This document shows positions 17,605 to 26,320 of a DNA stretch of 64,000 bases, piece by piece. A program made the translations under genes and the position numbers. Below the pieces are notes generated by a model, which was not told the DNA's origin, searched no databases, and saw only the letters and a list, made by a program, of their open reading frames with translations. Numbering within the stretch: the first letter of the stretch is position 1; each line of letters opens with the position of its first letter. Source of the stretch: Halopseudomonas aestusnigri (GTDB taxonomy: Bacteria > Pseudomonadota > Gammaproteobacteria > Pseudomonadales > Pseudomonadaceae); NCBI RefSeq assembly GCF_002197985.1, contig NZ_NBYK01000002.1, positions 378,994 to 442,993 of the forward strand. Reading direction: 5' to 3'.

Positions 17605-17740
17605 CAACAAGCCCCCTTCCGCGTCTTGTTGCGATTTTCGCTGCTGCCTGCGGCCGGAGCCATTGGTAACAGCGCTGCTGTGGGTTAGTATTTCGCGCAA
17701 AGGCGGCACAATACGCCGGCATTTACCAAGGACGGACCTA

Positions 17741-19450
17741 GTGCTTTTCACTCGTACCCGGCAGATGGTTTTCTGGCTGCTGCTGAGCTGCTTCGCTTGC
17801 TTTGCCGAGGCACGAATCGTAATCGAAGCACTGCCGGTCAATTTGACCGACTTCCGCATCGACTACTACATCGACGATTCGCAGAATCTGGATTATCCCG
17901 AGGTCCGCGGCAAAACCTTCAGTGAAACCGCCAGTAGCACGTCCCTTGGCACCAATGCACGCGTTGCCTGGTATCGCCTGTCGCTTGAAAACCGGGCAAG
18001 CCAGACGCTAGATCTCAATCTGCATTTACCCCATGCCTACCATGTGCAATCCATTCGGTTTTATGAAGAACGTGATGGCACGCTGGTGCGCAGTGAAAAG
18101 CTCAACCTTGATCAGCCTGCAGATACCGGGCTGATGTTCCGCGGCAGTGCCATCTATCAGCTCACACTGCCCGCGGCAAGCAGCACGACGCTGTATGTGC
18201 GCAGCCACGCCTATTCGCACCAATGGTTTGCGCTGAACATATACGACCTTGAGCATTCCCGACGAGCGCTGGTGGGCGTCTCAAACGACATTGCCCTTAT
18301 GGTCGGAATGATGCTCGCGCTGGTGTTTTACAATCTGCTGCTTTACTTCGCCACCAGCAAGATCGAAAACATTTACTACTCCTGCTACCTGATCTCCGGT
18401 CTGGTCTGGATTGCCCTGTCATATGGTCTGGTTGCCAGCCTGTTCGATCTCTATGGTCAGGCTGTGTTTATGCTCAATCTGTCGCTGATCACCATGCCCA
18501 TCTTCCTGTTGCTGTTCATGATGGCCATCTTTGAGACTCGCCAGCACTATCCGCTTGAGCACCGTTGCCTGCAGTTCGTTCTGGTACCGCTGTGTGGCAT
18601 GTTCATCTGGGGGTTGTTTGACATTTCCGCCGCGCTGAAGCCGGCCAGCAGCGTGGCGCTGGTGATGATGATCGTCACGCTGTCGGTCAGTATCTCTCTG
18701 CTTCGCAAGGGCAACCCGCTGGCCAAGTATTTTCTTCTGGGACACCTGCTGTTCGTGTTGTTCAACACACTGGCGGTGCTGTTCTACAAGGGACTGATTG
18801 AGCCGAACTATGTCGCCAGTCATGGCGTAGGCATTGGTATCGTGCTGGAAGCACTGATGCTGGCGTTCATTATTTCCCACCGCATCAGGATACTTGAGCG
18901 CATTCGCGCCTCGCAGGATGAGCTGAAACGTCAGGCCGCGACGGATCCGCTGACCCGGCTGCATAATCGCCGGTATTTCGCTGCAACGGCGGAGGCCCTG
19001 CTGAATCAGTGTCGTGCTCAACAGCAGCCTGTGGCCATGGTGATGGCCGATATCGATCATTTCAAGGCCGTCAACGACACCTGGGGCCACGCGGCTGGCG
19101 ACAAGGTGATCGAACACATCGCCCGGATTCTGAAAACCTGCAGTCGCAACCGCGATCTGCCGGCACGCTTTGGTGGCGAGGAGTTTGTCATCCTGCTGCC
19201 GGATGCTGACCTCAATCAGGCTCTGCAGTGCGCGGAGCGCATTCGTTCGGAGGTCGAACGCAGCCGGTTTGACATTGGAACTGACGCTCCGCTGCATGTC
19301 ACGCTCAGCCTGGGCGTGACGCAGCTGGATACCGCCCACGACAGCATTCAATCAGGCTTGTCACGTGCCGACGAAGCACTTTATCAAGCCAAGCACGCCG
19401 GCCGAAATCGAGTCTGTTTCGCGGACACGCCTTCGCGCACGTCAGACTAG
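17741..19450 (+). CDS. 7TMR-DISM diguanylate cyclase
   Basis: Membrane-bound cyclase of 569 residues making cyclic-di-GMP from GTP. A signal peptide (to about FAEA) precedes a periplasmic 7TMR-DISM extracellular domain (about 25-170), then seven transmembrane helices (about 180-390) and a GGDEF domain (ATDPLTRLHNRRYF). The catalytic motif is GGEEF (478-482), and the inhibitory I-site RxxD is at 469-472, exactly five residues upstream, so product inhibition is expected. I chose the GTG at 17741 because AGGA lies 8 bases upstream and the signal peptide begins there; a reading from 17588 would overlap the DUF6151 gene. Confidence 0.9.
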   Translation: MLFTRTRQMVFWLLLSCFACFAEARIVIEALPVNLTDFRIDYYIDDSQNLDYPEVRGKTFSETASSTSLGTNARVAWYRLSLENRASQTLDLNLHLPHAYHVQSIRFYEERDGTLVRSEKLNLDQPADTGLMFRGSAIYQLTLPAASSTTLYVRSHAYSHQWFALNIYDLEHSRRALVGVSNDIALMVGMMLALVFYNLLLYFATSKIENIYYSCYLISGLVWIALSYGLVASLFDLYGQAVFMLNLSLITMPIFLLLFMMAIFETRQHYPLEHRCLQFVLVPLCGMFIWGLFDISAALKPASSVALVMMIVTLSVSISLLRKGNPLAKYFLLGHLLFVLFNTLAVLFYKGLIEPNYVASHGVGIGIVLEALMLAFIISHRIRILERIRASQDELKRQAATDPLTRLHNRRYFAATAEALLNQCRAQQQPVAMVMADIDHFKAVNDTWGHAAGDKVIEHIARILKTCSRNRDLPARFGGEEFVILLPDADLNQALQCAERIRSEVERSRFDIGTDAPLHVTLSLGVTQLDTAHDSIQSGLSRADEALYQAKHAGRNRVCFADTPSRTSD

Positions 19451-19535
19451 ATCGTTACATTATCAGGCTACCAATCAGGGCAACCGCCGAAGACTGTTTG
19501 ATCGCCTTGAGTCGACAATCAAGCTGGACCAACTG

Positions 19536-20873
19536 ATGAACCGAATCAAACTTGTGCTCTTGTTCCTGCTGGCTCTCATTACCGCAGCCTGGCTGGCCGC
19601 GGACACGCTGATGCCTGACCCGTTTGGCTATTTCACCTTTCGCAGCGTGTTTGTTCAGTATTCCGGCCTGCTGGGTATCGCGATGATGAGCGTTGCAATG
19701 GTTCTGGCTACCCGCCCACGCTGGCTGGAGCGCCATCTGAACGGCCTCGACAAGATGTATCGCCTGCATAAATGGCTCGGCATTGGCGCTCTGATCGCCA
19801 GCACCGCGCACTGGTGGTTTGCCAAGGGCACCAAATGGATGGTTGGCTGGGGCTGGCTAACCCGCCCCGAGCGCAAGAAGGATGGCGCCGCACAGGTGTT
19901 GCCTAGCATTGAACAGTGGTTCCGTGACCAGCGCGGACTCGCCGAGTCGATCGGCGAATGGGCGTTCTATGCAGCCGCCATCCTGATCATTCTGGCGCTC
20001 ATCAAGACGTTCCCTTACCGATGGTTCAAGAAGACCCATAACTGGCTGGCGGTTGGCTATCTGGCGCTGGCCTGGCACAGCCTGATACTCGTGAAATTCA
20101 GTTACTGGAGCCAACCGGTTGGCTGGTTGACACTCATACTGCTGATCGCCGGCAGCGTCTCGGCCATTATGGTGATAACCGGACGCGTGGGCAGGGGTAA
20201 CCGTGTCGTGGGGCAGATTGAGGAGCTGACCCATTATCCGGGCCTGGACGTTATCGAAGCCAGGATCGCGCTGCGCGAAGGATGGCACGGACATGCTCCG
20301 GGGCAGTTTGCCTTTGTTACGTCCAAGAGCGGTGAAGGCGCCCATCCTTATACCATTGCCTCGGCCTGGAACCCGTCAACGCCAACAGTCACCTTCGTGG
20401 TAAAGGCGCTTGGCGACTGGACCTCGCAGCTAAAGACCTGGCTCAAGGTTGGCATGCGGGTGAGCGTTGAAGGGCCTTACGGCTGTTTCGACTTTTCCGA
20501 TCCGGCGCCGCGACAGGTGTGGATCGGCGCGGGTATTGGCGTCACGCCTTTCATCGCACGTATGCACTCCCTCGCGCAGCAGGGCGGCGAGCATAACGTC
20601 GATTTCTTTCATGTGACCCGCGATGTTGACCAAATGGCACTCGACAAACTCACTGCGGATGCCGCTGCGGCCGGTGTTCGCCTGCATCTGCGCCTGTCCT
20701 CCCGCGATGGGCACCTTACGGCGGAGCAGATCAGGACCCTGGTTCCCGAATGGCGCCAGGCCAGCTTCTGGTTCTGTGGCCCGACGGAGTTCGGTCAAAC
20801 GCTGCGCCGCGACTTTGTCAGTCAGGGCTTGCCTGGCGCACGGTTTCACCAGGAGCTGTTCGAAATGCGCTAG
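19536..20873 (+). CDS. Ferric-reductase-like transmembrane flavoprotein
   Basis: Inner-membrane oxidoreductase of 445 residues. Residues about 1-210 hold several transmembrane helices with histidines suited to heme binding (HKWLG, TAHWW, HNWLAVGYLALAWHS). The C-terminal half is a ferredoxin-reductase module: FAD-binding region (GQFAFVTS and HPYTIAS) and NAD-binding region (VWIGAGIGVTPFIARM, ending with FCGP and the terminal F-E-M-R). This is the ferric reductase/NADPH-oxidase superfamily; substrate unknown. The start at 19536 is 85 bases after the cyclase stop, with only a weak ribosome binding site. Confidence 0.87.
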   Translation: MNRIKLVLLFLLALITAAWLAADTLMPDPFGYFTFRSVFVQYSGLLGIAMMSVAMVLATRPRWLERHLNGLDKMYRLHKWLGIGALIASTAHWWFAKGTKWMVGWGWLTRPERKKDGAAQVLPSIEQWFRDQRGLAESIGEWAFYAAAILIILALIKTFPYRWFKKTHNWLAVGYLALAWHSLILVKFSYWSQPVGWLTLILLIAGSVSAIMVITGRVGRGNRVVGQIEELTHYPGLDVIEARIALREGWHGHAPGQFAFVTSKSGEGAHPYTIASAWNPSTPTVTFVVKALGDWTSQLKTWLKVGMRVSVEGPYGCFDFSDPAPRQVWIGAGIGVTPFIARMHSLAQQGGEHNVDFFHVTRDVDQMALDKLTADAAAAGVRLHLRLSSRDGHLTAEQIRTLVPEWRQASFWFCGPTEFGQTLRRDFVSQGLPGARFHQELFEMR

Positions 20874-21140
20874 CCCTACCGAGTGCTCTCACAGATGCAT
20901 TCAGCGTGGCGACTGTCTCGCTTCCCGCTCGAATTGAGTGTTCAGGTGGCACTACCGGAAATGTGCTGTTGCAAATTCCCCGCGACGTGCTCCGCCCTGC
21001 CCCGGTAAAACTGCTTCCGATCAGTCATTGCCGGCGCGGCGCCGAGTATATTGATCGGCAACAGCATCGTCGGACCGGTTAGCCTGCACGCTGTTTAAAG
21101 CAGCGTCGGCAGCCCGCGTCAGGGAGTCAGGGAGCAAGGC

Positions 21141-22808
21141 ATGGACGGGAATATTTTCGTACAGATCGGCATTCTGCTGGGGTTGTCTGTTCTCGGCGGC
21201 GCCCTGGCGCAACTGCTGCGCCAACCGCTGATCGTCGCCTTCATTGCGGTTGGCATTCTGGTCGGCCCTTCCGGGCTGGAACTGGTTGCCCAGAGCAGCG
21301 AGATCGAGCTGTTCGCCCGCCTCGGCATCGCCCTGCTGCTGTTTGTGGTCGGCCTGAAACTGGACCTGCATATCATTCGAACAGTCGGGCCGGTAGCACT
21401 CGCTTCTGGTCTCGGTCAGGTTGTCTTTACCTCTGTTGTAGGGTACCTGCTTGCCCTGCTGCTCGGTCTGTCGCACGTGGCGGCTATCTATGTTGCGGTA
21501 GCGCTGACTTTTTCCAGCACCATCATTATCGTCAAGTTGCTCTCCGACAAGCGCGAGATTGATGCCTTGCACGGCCGCATCGCGGTCGGCTTTCTGATTG
21601 TCCAGGATATCGTGGTGGTGCTTGTCATGATCGGTCTTACCGCATTCGGCAAGGCCGATAGTCAGGTAAGCCTTGGCTGGGAAGCGCTGCAGGTTATGCT
21701 CAAGGGGATGGCAATGCTGGCCGTGGTCGCCTTGCTGATGCGCTATGTGCTGCCCGCGCTGCTGCAACGCCTGGCCCACTCGTCCGAACTGTTGATGCTG
21801 TTTGCCATCGCCTGGGCGGTGCTGGGCGCGGTGGCAGGCGACGTGCTGGGGTTCAGCAAAGAGGTGGGCGCCTTCCTCGCCGGTGTATCGATCGCCTCTA
21901 CTGCATTTCGCGAACAGATAGCGGCGAGACTGGTCAGCTTGAGGGATTTTTTGCTGCTGTTCTTCTTCATTGAACTGGGCGCTGCACTGGACCTCGGCAT
22001 GCTCGGCGGGCAGATCGGCGCATCAGTGGTGTTTTCGCTGTTCGTGCTGATTGGCAACCCGATAATCGTCATGATCATCATGGGCGCAATGGGGTATCGC
22101 AAGCGGACCGGCTTTCTTGCCGGGCTGACAGTCGCCCAGATCAGTGAATTTTCATTGATTCTCGCGGCGCTTGGCTACAGCCTTGGGCATTTGCAACAGG
22201 AAACTGTCGGGCTGATAACGCTGGTCGGCTTGATTACCATCAGCGTCTCCACTTATATGATTCTGTACTCCCACGCGATATATGAGCGTTTGGCGCCCTG
22301 GTTATCAATTTTTGAACGAAAGGTTCCTTACCGCGAGCGCGATGGTTTGCCCGATGGGCAGGATACTGTCGACGTGCTTTTGATTGGTCTTGGGCGCTAC
22401 GGTGCCGCGCTGGCTGATAACCTTCGGCGCCGCGACTGCAGGCTGCTCGCTGTGGATTTTGACCCAGCAGCGGTTCAGCAGCATGTGCGTGACGGTTATC
22501 AGGTGCGTTACGGCGACGCTGAAGATCCGGAGTTTATCGCCACCCTGCCGCTGGGCAGCACCAGTTGGGTTGTGAGCACTGTCCGTGAACGCAGCGTCAA
22601 CCTGATGCTGTTGCATGGCCTGAAACAGAGCAACTATCGTGGCCAGGTGGCCATAGCCAGTTCCGCTAGACACGACAGCAAGGTTTTGGCAAAGGCTGGC
22701 GTGGATCTGTTGCTGATCCCCTACGCCGATGCGGCCAAAGAAGCGGCAGACCAATTGCTGGCACGGACGGCAGCGCGAGATTCCGCACCGGCTGCCATGC
22801 CGCAGTGA
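21141..22808 (+). CDS. Kef-type cation:proton antiporter (CPA2) with TrkA-N domain
   Basis: Membrane protein of 555 residues. About twelve transmembrane helices (residues 5-390) form a sodium/hydrogen-exchanger domain, with VGLKLDLHIIRTVG and SKEVGAFLAGVS typical of the CPA2/Kef group. The cytoplasmic C-terminus is an RCK/TrkA-N domain with the nucleotide motif GLGRYG in DVLLIGLGRYGAALADNL. It probably exchanges potassium or sodium for protons under nucleotide control. GGGAG precedes the ATG. The upstream gap of 267 bases shows no gene. Confidence 0.9.
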   Translation: MDGNIFVQIGILLGLSVLGGALAQLLRQPLIVAFIAVGILVGPSGLELVAQSSEIELFARLGIALLLFVVGLKLDLHIIRTVGPVALASGLGQVVFTSVVGYLLALLLGLSHVAAIYVAVALTFSSTIIIVKLLSDKREIDALHGRIAVGFLIVQDIVVVLVMIGLTAFGKADSQVSLGWEALQVMLKGMAMLAVVALLMRYVLPALLQRLAHSSELLMLFAIAWAVLGAVAGDVLGFSKEVGAFLAGVSIASTAFREQIAARLVSLRDFLLLFFFIELGAALDLGMLGGQIGASVVFSLFVLIGNPIIVMIIMGAMGYRKRTGFLAGLTVAQISEFSLILAALGYSLGHLQQETVGLITLVGLITISVSTYMILYSHAIYERLAPWLSIFERKVPYRERDGLPDGQDTVDVLLIGLGRYGAALADNLRRRDCRLLAVDFDPAAVQQHVRDGYQVRYGDAEDPEFIATLPLGSTSWVVSTVRERSVNLMLLHGLKQSNYRGQVAIASSARHDSKVLAKAGVDLLLIPYADAAKEAADQLLARTAARDSAPAAMPQ

Positions 22809-22965
22809 GATATCTGCCACGGCCGATGGCACGGTGTAACCTGCGGTAGCAACAGCCGATACGTTGACGCAGACTTGCCAATGCGCCTGCCAGGCGCGAA
22901 TATGCCGCGGCATTCAACTCGGCGCTGCCTGCGCCCGCCTATCCCTACTTGTCGGAGCGCCGGTC

Positions 22966-23316
22966 ATGCATCCTGTGCTGATCTCCATTTCGCTGCTGGT
23001 GTGCAGCAATATTTTCATGACATTCGCCTGGTATGCCCACCTCAAGGAACTCAATAACAAGCCCTGGATCATCGCGGCCCTGATCAGTTGGGGTATTGCC
23101 CTGTTCGAGTACCTGCTGCAGGTGCCCGCCAATCGCATCGGTTATACCGCGCTGTCGGTCGGTCAGTTGAAGATTATTCAGGAAGTCATCACCCTCTCGG
23201 TGTTCGTCCCCTTCTCGGTCATGTATCTGAAGGAACCGCTGAAACTCGATTACCTGTGGGCAGGTCTATGCCTGCTGGCTGCGGTCTACTTCATGTTTCG
23301 GGACAAACTGGCTTAA
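22966..23316 (+). CDS. DMT family / DUF486 membrane protein
   Basis: Small inner-membrane protein of 116 residues with four predicted helices. The sequence features FMTFAWYAHLKELNNKPW, LLQVPANRIGYT and QLKIIQEVITL, hallmarks of the DUF486 group in the drug/metabolite transporter superfamily. The ATG at 22966 has GGAG nearby. No substrate is known. It is followed 60 bases later by another small membrane protein gene. Confidence 0.9.
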   Translation: MHPVLISISLLVCSNIFMTFAWYAHLKELNNKPWIIAALISWGIALFEYLLQVPANRIGYTALSVGQLKIIQEVITLSVFVPFSVMYLKEPLKLDYLWAGLCLLAAVYFMFRDKLA

Positions 23317-23376
23317 CTGCCGAGGCAATTCGGGTCATGCTGCACAGGTACATTCCCCCGTCTGCAAGGAGCGCAC

Positions 23377-23685
23377 GTGCTGATCCCGCTGTTGGTCAAT
23401 CTGATGATGCTGTTCGGTAGTCTGGTACTGTTTTTCGCCGCTGCCGGTATTGCCAACAATTGTGACAACCTGACAAAGCTGGAAGAGCGCATTCTCAACA
23501 GCAGTCTGTTCGTACCTGGACCGCTGCACCTTGTTGCCCTGATTGCCATAGCCCTGGCCGCCATGGGCCTGATCCCGATAGACGATCCAGCCTGGCTATA
23601 CCTGCCGGCTCTGGTAAGCACCGGCTACTGGGTATGCCTGATCGTCATCAATGCCCGGAAAAACCGGTATCTTCGGGCAGACTGA
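23377..23685 (+). CDS. Hypothetical small inner-membrane protein
   Basis: Protein of 102 residues that I do not recognise. It starts with GTG, preceded by AAGGAG at a good distance. There are about three hydrophobic helices (residues 3-26, 50-65 and 72-93) and a basic C-terminus (NARKNRYLRAD), which suggests the C-terminus is cytoplasmic. It may be cotranscribed with the DUF486 gene. The hydrophobic pattern and ribosome binding site support a real gene. Confidence 0.68.
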   Translation: MLIPLLVNLMMLFGSLVLFFAAAGIANNCDNLTKLEERILNSSLFVPGPLHLVALIAIALAAMGLIPIDDPAWLYLPALVSTGYWVCLIVINARKNRYLRAD

Positions 23686-23837
23686 TCTGTCCTGACCGCC
23701 TGACTGCCATTATCCGGAGTTACTGAAGCGCCGGACCTTCACGTGTTGCCAACACCATCGCGTGCCCAGAGCAGCGCTTTGTGCAAGCTGGCTCGCTCGG
23801 GCTACAGGCGCGTTTGTTAATGGGAGATATATGGGTC

Positions 23838-23865
23838 TTTACACTGTACGCACATACAGTAGAAT
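23838..23865 (+). promoter_or_regulatory. yebG promoter
   Basis: TTTACA (23838-23843) and TAGAAT (23860-23865) with a 16-base spacer; each box matches 5 of 6 consensus bases. The spacer is exactly the LexA box. Confidence 0.75.
23844..23859. promoter_or_regulatory. LexA (SOS) box
   Basis: CTGTACGCACATACAG fits the gammaproteobacterial LexA consensus CTGT-N8-ACAG exactly and fills the spacer of the yebG promoter, so LexA binding would exclude polymerase until DNA damage. Confidence 0.9.
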
Positions 23866-23921
23866 GAGCAGCAAAACCGGCCACGCCGGTCACTCCACTC
23901 GCCAACAAGCCAGAGGTGCGC

Positions 23922-24182
23922 ATGGCCGTTGAAATTGTTTATCGCAGCAGCAGAGACCCGGAGCAACTGTTCATGGATAAAGCCCAAGCCGACCGTCATG
24001 ACAAGATGCTGGAGCTGGCCGAGAACCTGGGCGAGGTACTGCAGCGTGCCGTTCCGCAACTGGGAGAGCAGCTGGCTGAAGAAATCAGTATCTATATGGC
24101 GCGCAACCGCGAGGTCTTCGCCAAGGCTTTCAAGAGTAACCCCGAGGCCCTCGCCGAACTGGATGCGTCCGGCGCGGCCTGA
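23922..24182 (+). CDS. yebG: SOS-inducible YebG family protein
   Basis: Protein of 86 residues starting MAVEIVYRSSRDPEQLFMDKAQADRHDKMLELAE, the YebG family signature; YebG is a DNA-damage-induced protein whose molecular role is not settled. The ATG at 23922 follows AGAGGTG; a GTG at 23916 would add two residues. A LexA box inside the promoter at 23838-23865 supports both the identification and the SOS regulation. It is convergent with a putative 30-codon gene only 5 bases downstream. Confidence 0.94.
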   Translation: MAVEIVYRSSRDPEQLFMDKAQADRHDKMLELAENLGEVLQRAVPQLGEQLAEEISIYMARNREVFAKAFKSNPEALAELDASGAA

Positions 24183-24187
24183 TGCCG

Positions 24188-24280
24188 TTACTGGTACATC
24201 CAGAAGTTCGGATGCGCTTGCGCAACCTGAACAGGACGGACTGAATCACGACGGCTGATGATGCGTTTGATCATGCTCAT
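24188..24280 (-). CDS. Candidate 30-residue microprotein
   Basis: A 31-codon frame encoding a basic peptide starting MSMIKRIISRRDSVRPVQV and ending HPNFWMYQ. Its start is preceded by AAGGAGCT at the ideal distance (AGGAG to ATG 7 bases), one of the best ribosome binding sites in the window. The N-terminal SMIKRIISRR is strongly cationic and could be amphipathic; the C-terminus is aromatic. It converges on yebG with a 5-base gap. I do not recognise a family. Real translation is inferred from the ribosome binding site and clean start and stop. Confidence 0.55.
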   Translation of the reverse strand: MSMIKRIISRRDSVRPVQVAQAHPNFWMYQ

Positions 24281-24610
24281 GGTGTAGCTCCTTTGCTTGC
24301 TGTTTCGAACATGGGAGGCATCATGAGTCATATCGCACGATACCAAAAACGAATTGGCTCTATTTGATTTATTGAGAAAAGCAATTAACCGCACAAGCAC
24401 GGCCGATGTCACTGGCCAGCGCCTTGCAGCCCCTTTCCCACCTTGCGCTGACATCAGGCAACCACGCTTTCCAGTGCTTTAGCCCTTCCCACCACTCCGT
24501 TGCCCTGTTTCCTCCAGCAACTGCTACGCTGACAGAAACGAAAGCAATATCGTTAAGCCACACCTGAACGTCACCGTTGTGCCAATCGCATCTCGCCGGG
24601 GGCTTTGGCT
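24281..24610. other. Intergenic region between microprotein and chemoreceptor
   Basis: A 330-base stretch with a relatively A/T-rich part at about 24330-24390. It must contain the leader of the microprotein (minus strand) and the promoter of the chemoreceptor (plus strand), neither of which I can fix. A 14-codon plus-strand frame at 24323-24367 has GGGAGG 4 bases before its ATG; it could be a leader peptide or chance. Confidence 0.4.
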
Positions 24611-26254
24611 ATGAACCTGCTTCGCCGTTTCTCCATACTTCAACGCCTGGTTACTGTGACCTTGCTGGTGTTGATCATAGTGCTAGGGCTGGTTACGGCC
24701 TTCGCAGTTGACTACCACAAGACGCTGCTTGATGGTCGGGCAATAAAAACCCAGCACCTTGTTGAGTCCGGCCTGGGCGTCATCCAGTATTTCCATCAAC
24801 GGCAACTGGGCGGCGAGCTGACCGAACAACAGGCGCAGCAGCAGGCGGCCGCCGTTCTGCAAGGGATGCGTTACGACGGCAATGAGTATTTCTGGATACA
24901 TTCCGATGACCTGCGGATGATCATGCATCCCTTCAGTACGCAGCTGGTAGGTAACAGCGTCGCCGACATCCAGGACCCCGATGGCAAGTATCTGTTTCGG
25001 GAAATGGTTGCGGTAGTGAACACGCAATCAGCCGGCTTTGTTGACTATATGTGGCCCAAGCCCGGCGTTACTGATCCAGTACCGAAAATCTCCTACGTCG
25101 CCGGCTTTGAACCCTGGGGCTGGATCCTTGGGTCGGGCATCTATCTTGACGATATCAGTGAGACCTTTTGGGCCGATATGCTGCCCAAGCTTATGGTTGC
25201 AGCGCTGGGTCTGATGTTGCTGGTGGGTGTCAACCTCCTGATCGCCCTGAGTGTCAACCGCCCACTCGCCCAGGCAGTGGCGGCAATGAACGACATTGCA
25301 ACCGGCGACGGAGACTTGTCACGCCGCCTGGACGCCAGCGGCTTTGATGAGATCAGCGAACTGGCGGCAGGGTTCAATGCCTTTACCGATAAGCTGGCGC
25401 AGGTCATAGACGAATTGCGTGAGGTGGTAGCAAACAATCGTCGTATCGCTAATGAAGTTGGCCTTGCAATGGGCAAGGCAGAGGCCTCTTATAACCAGCA
25501 GAACAGCGAACTTGACACCATTGCATCGGCGGTTGAGGAAATGAGCGCCACCTCCGACGAGGTCGCTCAGCGCATGTCTGACTCCGCAGAAGCTGCCAGA
25601 CAAGCCAGCAGCCACGCCGCAGACAGTCAACGCACAGCAGATACCACCTCGCAGAGCATGCGCATGCTTGCCAGCGATCTCGCCCAGGCCGGTGCGGCCG
25701 TGGATGAATTGAACGCGCAATCGAACACCATTGATTCAGTGCTTGAAGTGATACGCTCCGTTGCAGAACAAACCAACTTGCTGGCCCTGAACGCGGCAAT
25801 CGAGGCAGCTCGCGCTGGTGAGCAGGGACGGGGCTTTGCCGTGGTAGCAGACGAGGTGCGCACGCTCGCCAGCAGAACACAGGCATCGACCGACGAGATT
25901 CGCAGCATCATCGACTCATTGCAGACCGTCACCGCCAACGCGGTCAGCTCGATGCAGAGCAGTCACCGGCAGTCCGAAGACATGCAGCAACAGGTCGAGA
26001 ACTCGCGTTCTGCGCTGAAATCCATTGCGGCATCGGTCGATACCATTACCGATATGACCAGCCAGGTGGCTGCTGCTGCCGAACAGCAATCAAGGACCAG
26101 TACCGAGATCTCCGCAAGCCTGAGCCAGCTCAGTAGCTTGGGCGACAAGGTGCTGAGCGAGCTGCAGGACACCGCGCTCAACACGAGACAGCTGACTGAC
26201 TCGGCGCAGCAACTGGAACGCCTTATTGGTCAGTTCAAGACCGGACAAGGATAA
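24611..26254 (+). CDS. Methyl-accepting chemotaxis protein with single Cache domain
   Basis: Chemoreceptor of 547 residues. A transmembrane helix (about 12-33) is followed by a periplasmic sCache_2-type domain (about 35-190; motifs [50 protein letters not shown]), a second helix (about 195-215), a HAMP domain ([20 protein letters not shown]) and a coiled-coil signalling domain with the conserved tip [20 protein letters not shown]. The family senses small organic acids and similar ligands and signals to CheA through CheW; the ligand here is not known. No C-terminal CheR-binding pentapeptide is visible. No che genes are nearby. Confidence 0.93.
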   Translation: MNLLRRFSILQRLVTVTLLVLIIVLGLVTAFAVDYHKTLLDGRAIKTQHLVESGLGVIQYFHQRQLGGELTEQQAQQQAAAVLQGMRYDGNEYFWIHSDDLRMIMHPFSTQLVGNSVADIQDPDGKYLFREMVAVVNTQSAGFVDYMWPKPGVTDPVPKISYVAGFEPWGWILGSGIYLDDISETFWADMLPKLMVAALGLMLLVGVNLLIALSVNRPLAQAVAAMNDIATGDGDLSRRLDASGFDEISELAAGFNAFTDKLAQVIDELREVVANNRRIANEVGLAMGKAEASYNQQNSELDTIASAVEEMSATSDEVAQRMSDSAEAARQASSHAADSQRTADTTSQSMRMLASDLAQAGAAVDELNAQSNTIDSVLEVIRSVAEQTNLLALNAAIEAARAGEQGRGFAVVADEVRTLASRTQASTDEIRSIIDSLQTVTANAVSSMQSSHRQSEDMQQQVENSRSALKSIAASVDTITDMTSQVAAAAEQQSRTSTEISASLSQLSSLGDKVLSELQDTALNTRQLTDSAQQLERLIGQFKTGQG

Positions 26255-26320
26255 AGTTGTGCGTTTGCGCCTTTATCAGCAACCTTGCTACTGCGGCGCC
26301 CAGGCCTATCGGGATGGCTA

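Noticed and set aside
18419..19351. Minus-strand open frame of 310 codons opposite the DISM cyclase
   Set aside because: Antisense to a clear GGDEF domain; Gln/His-rich composition.
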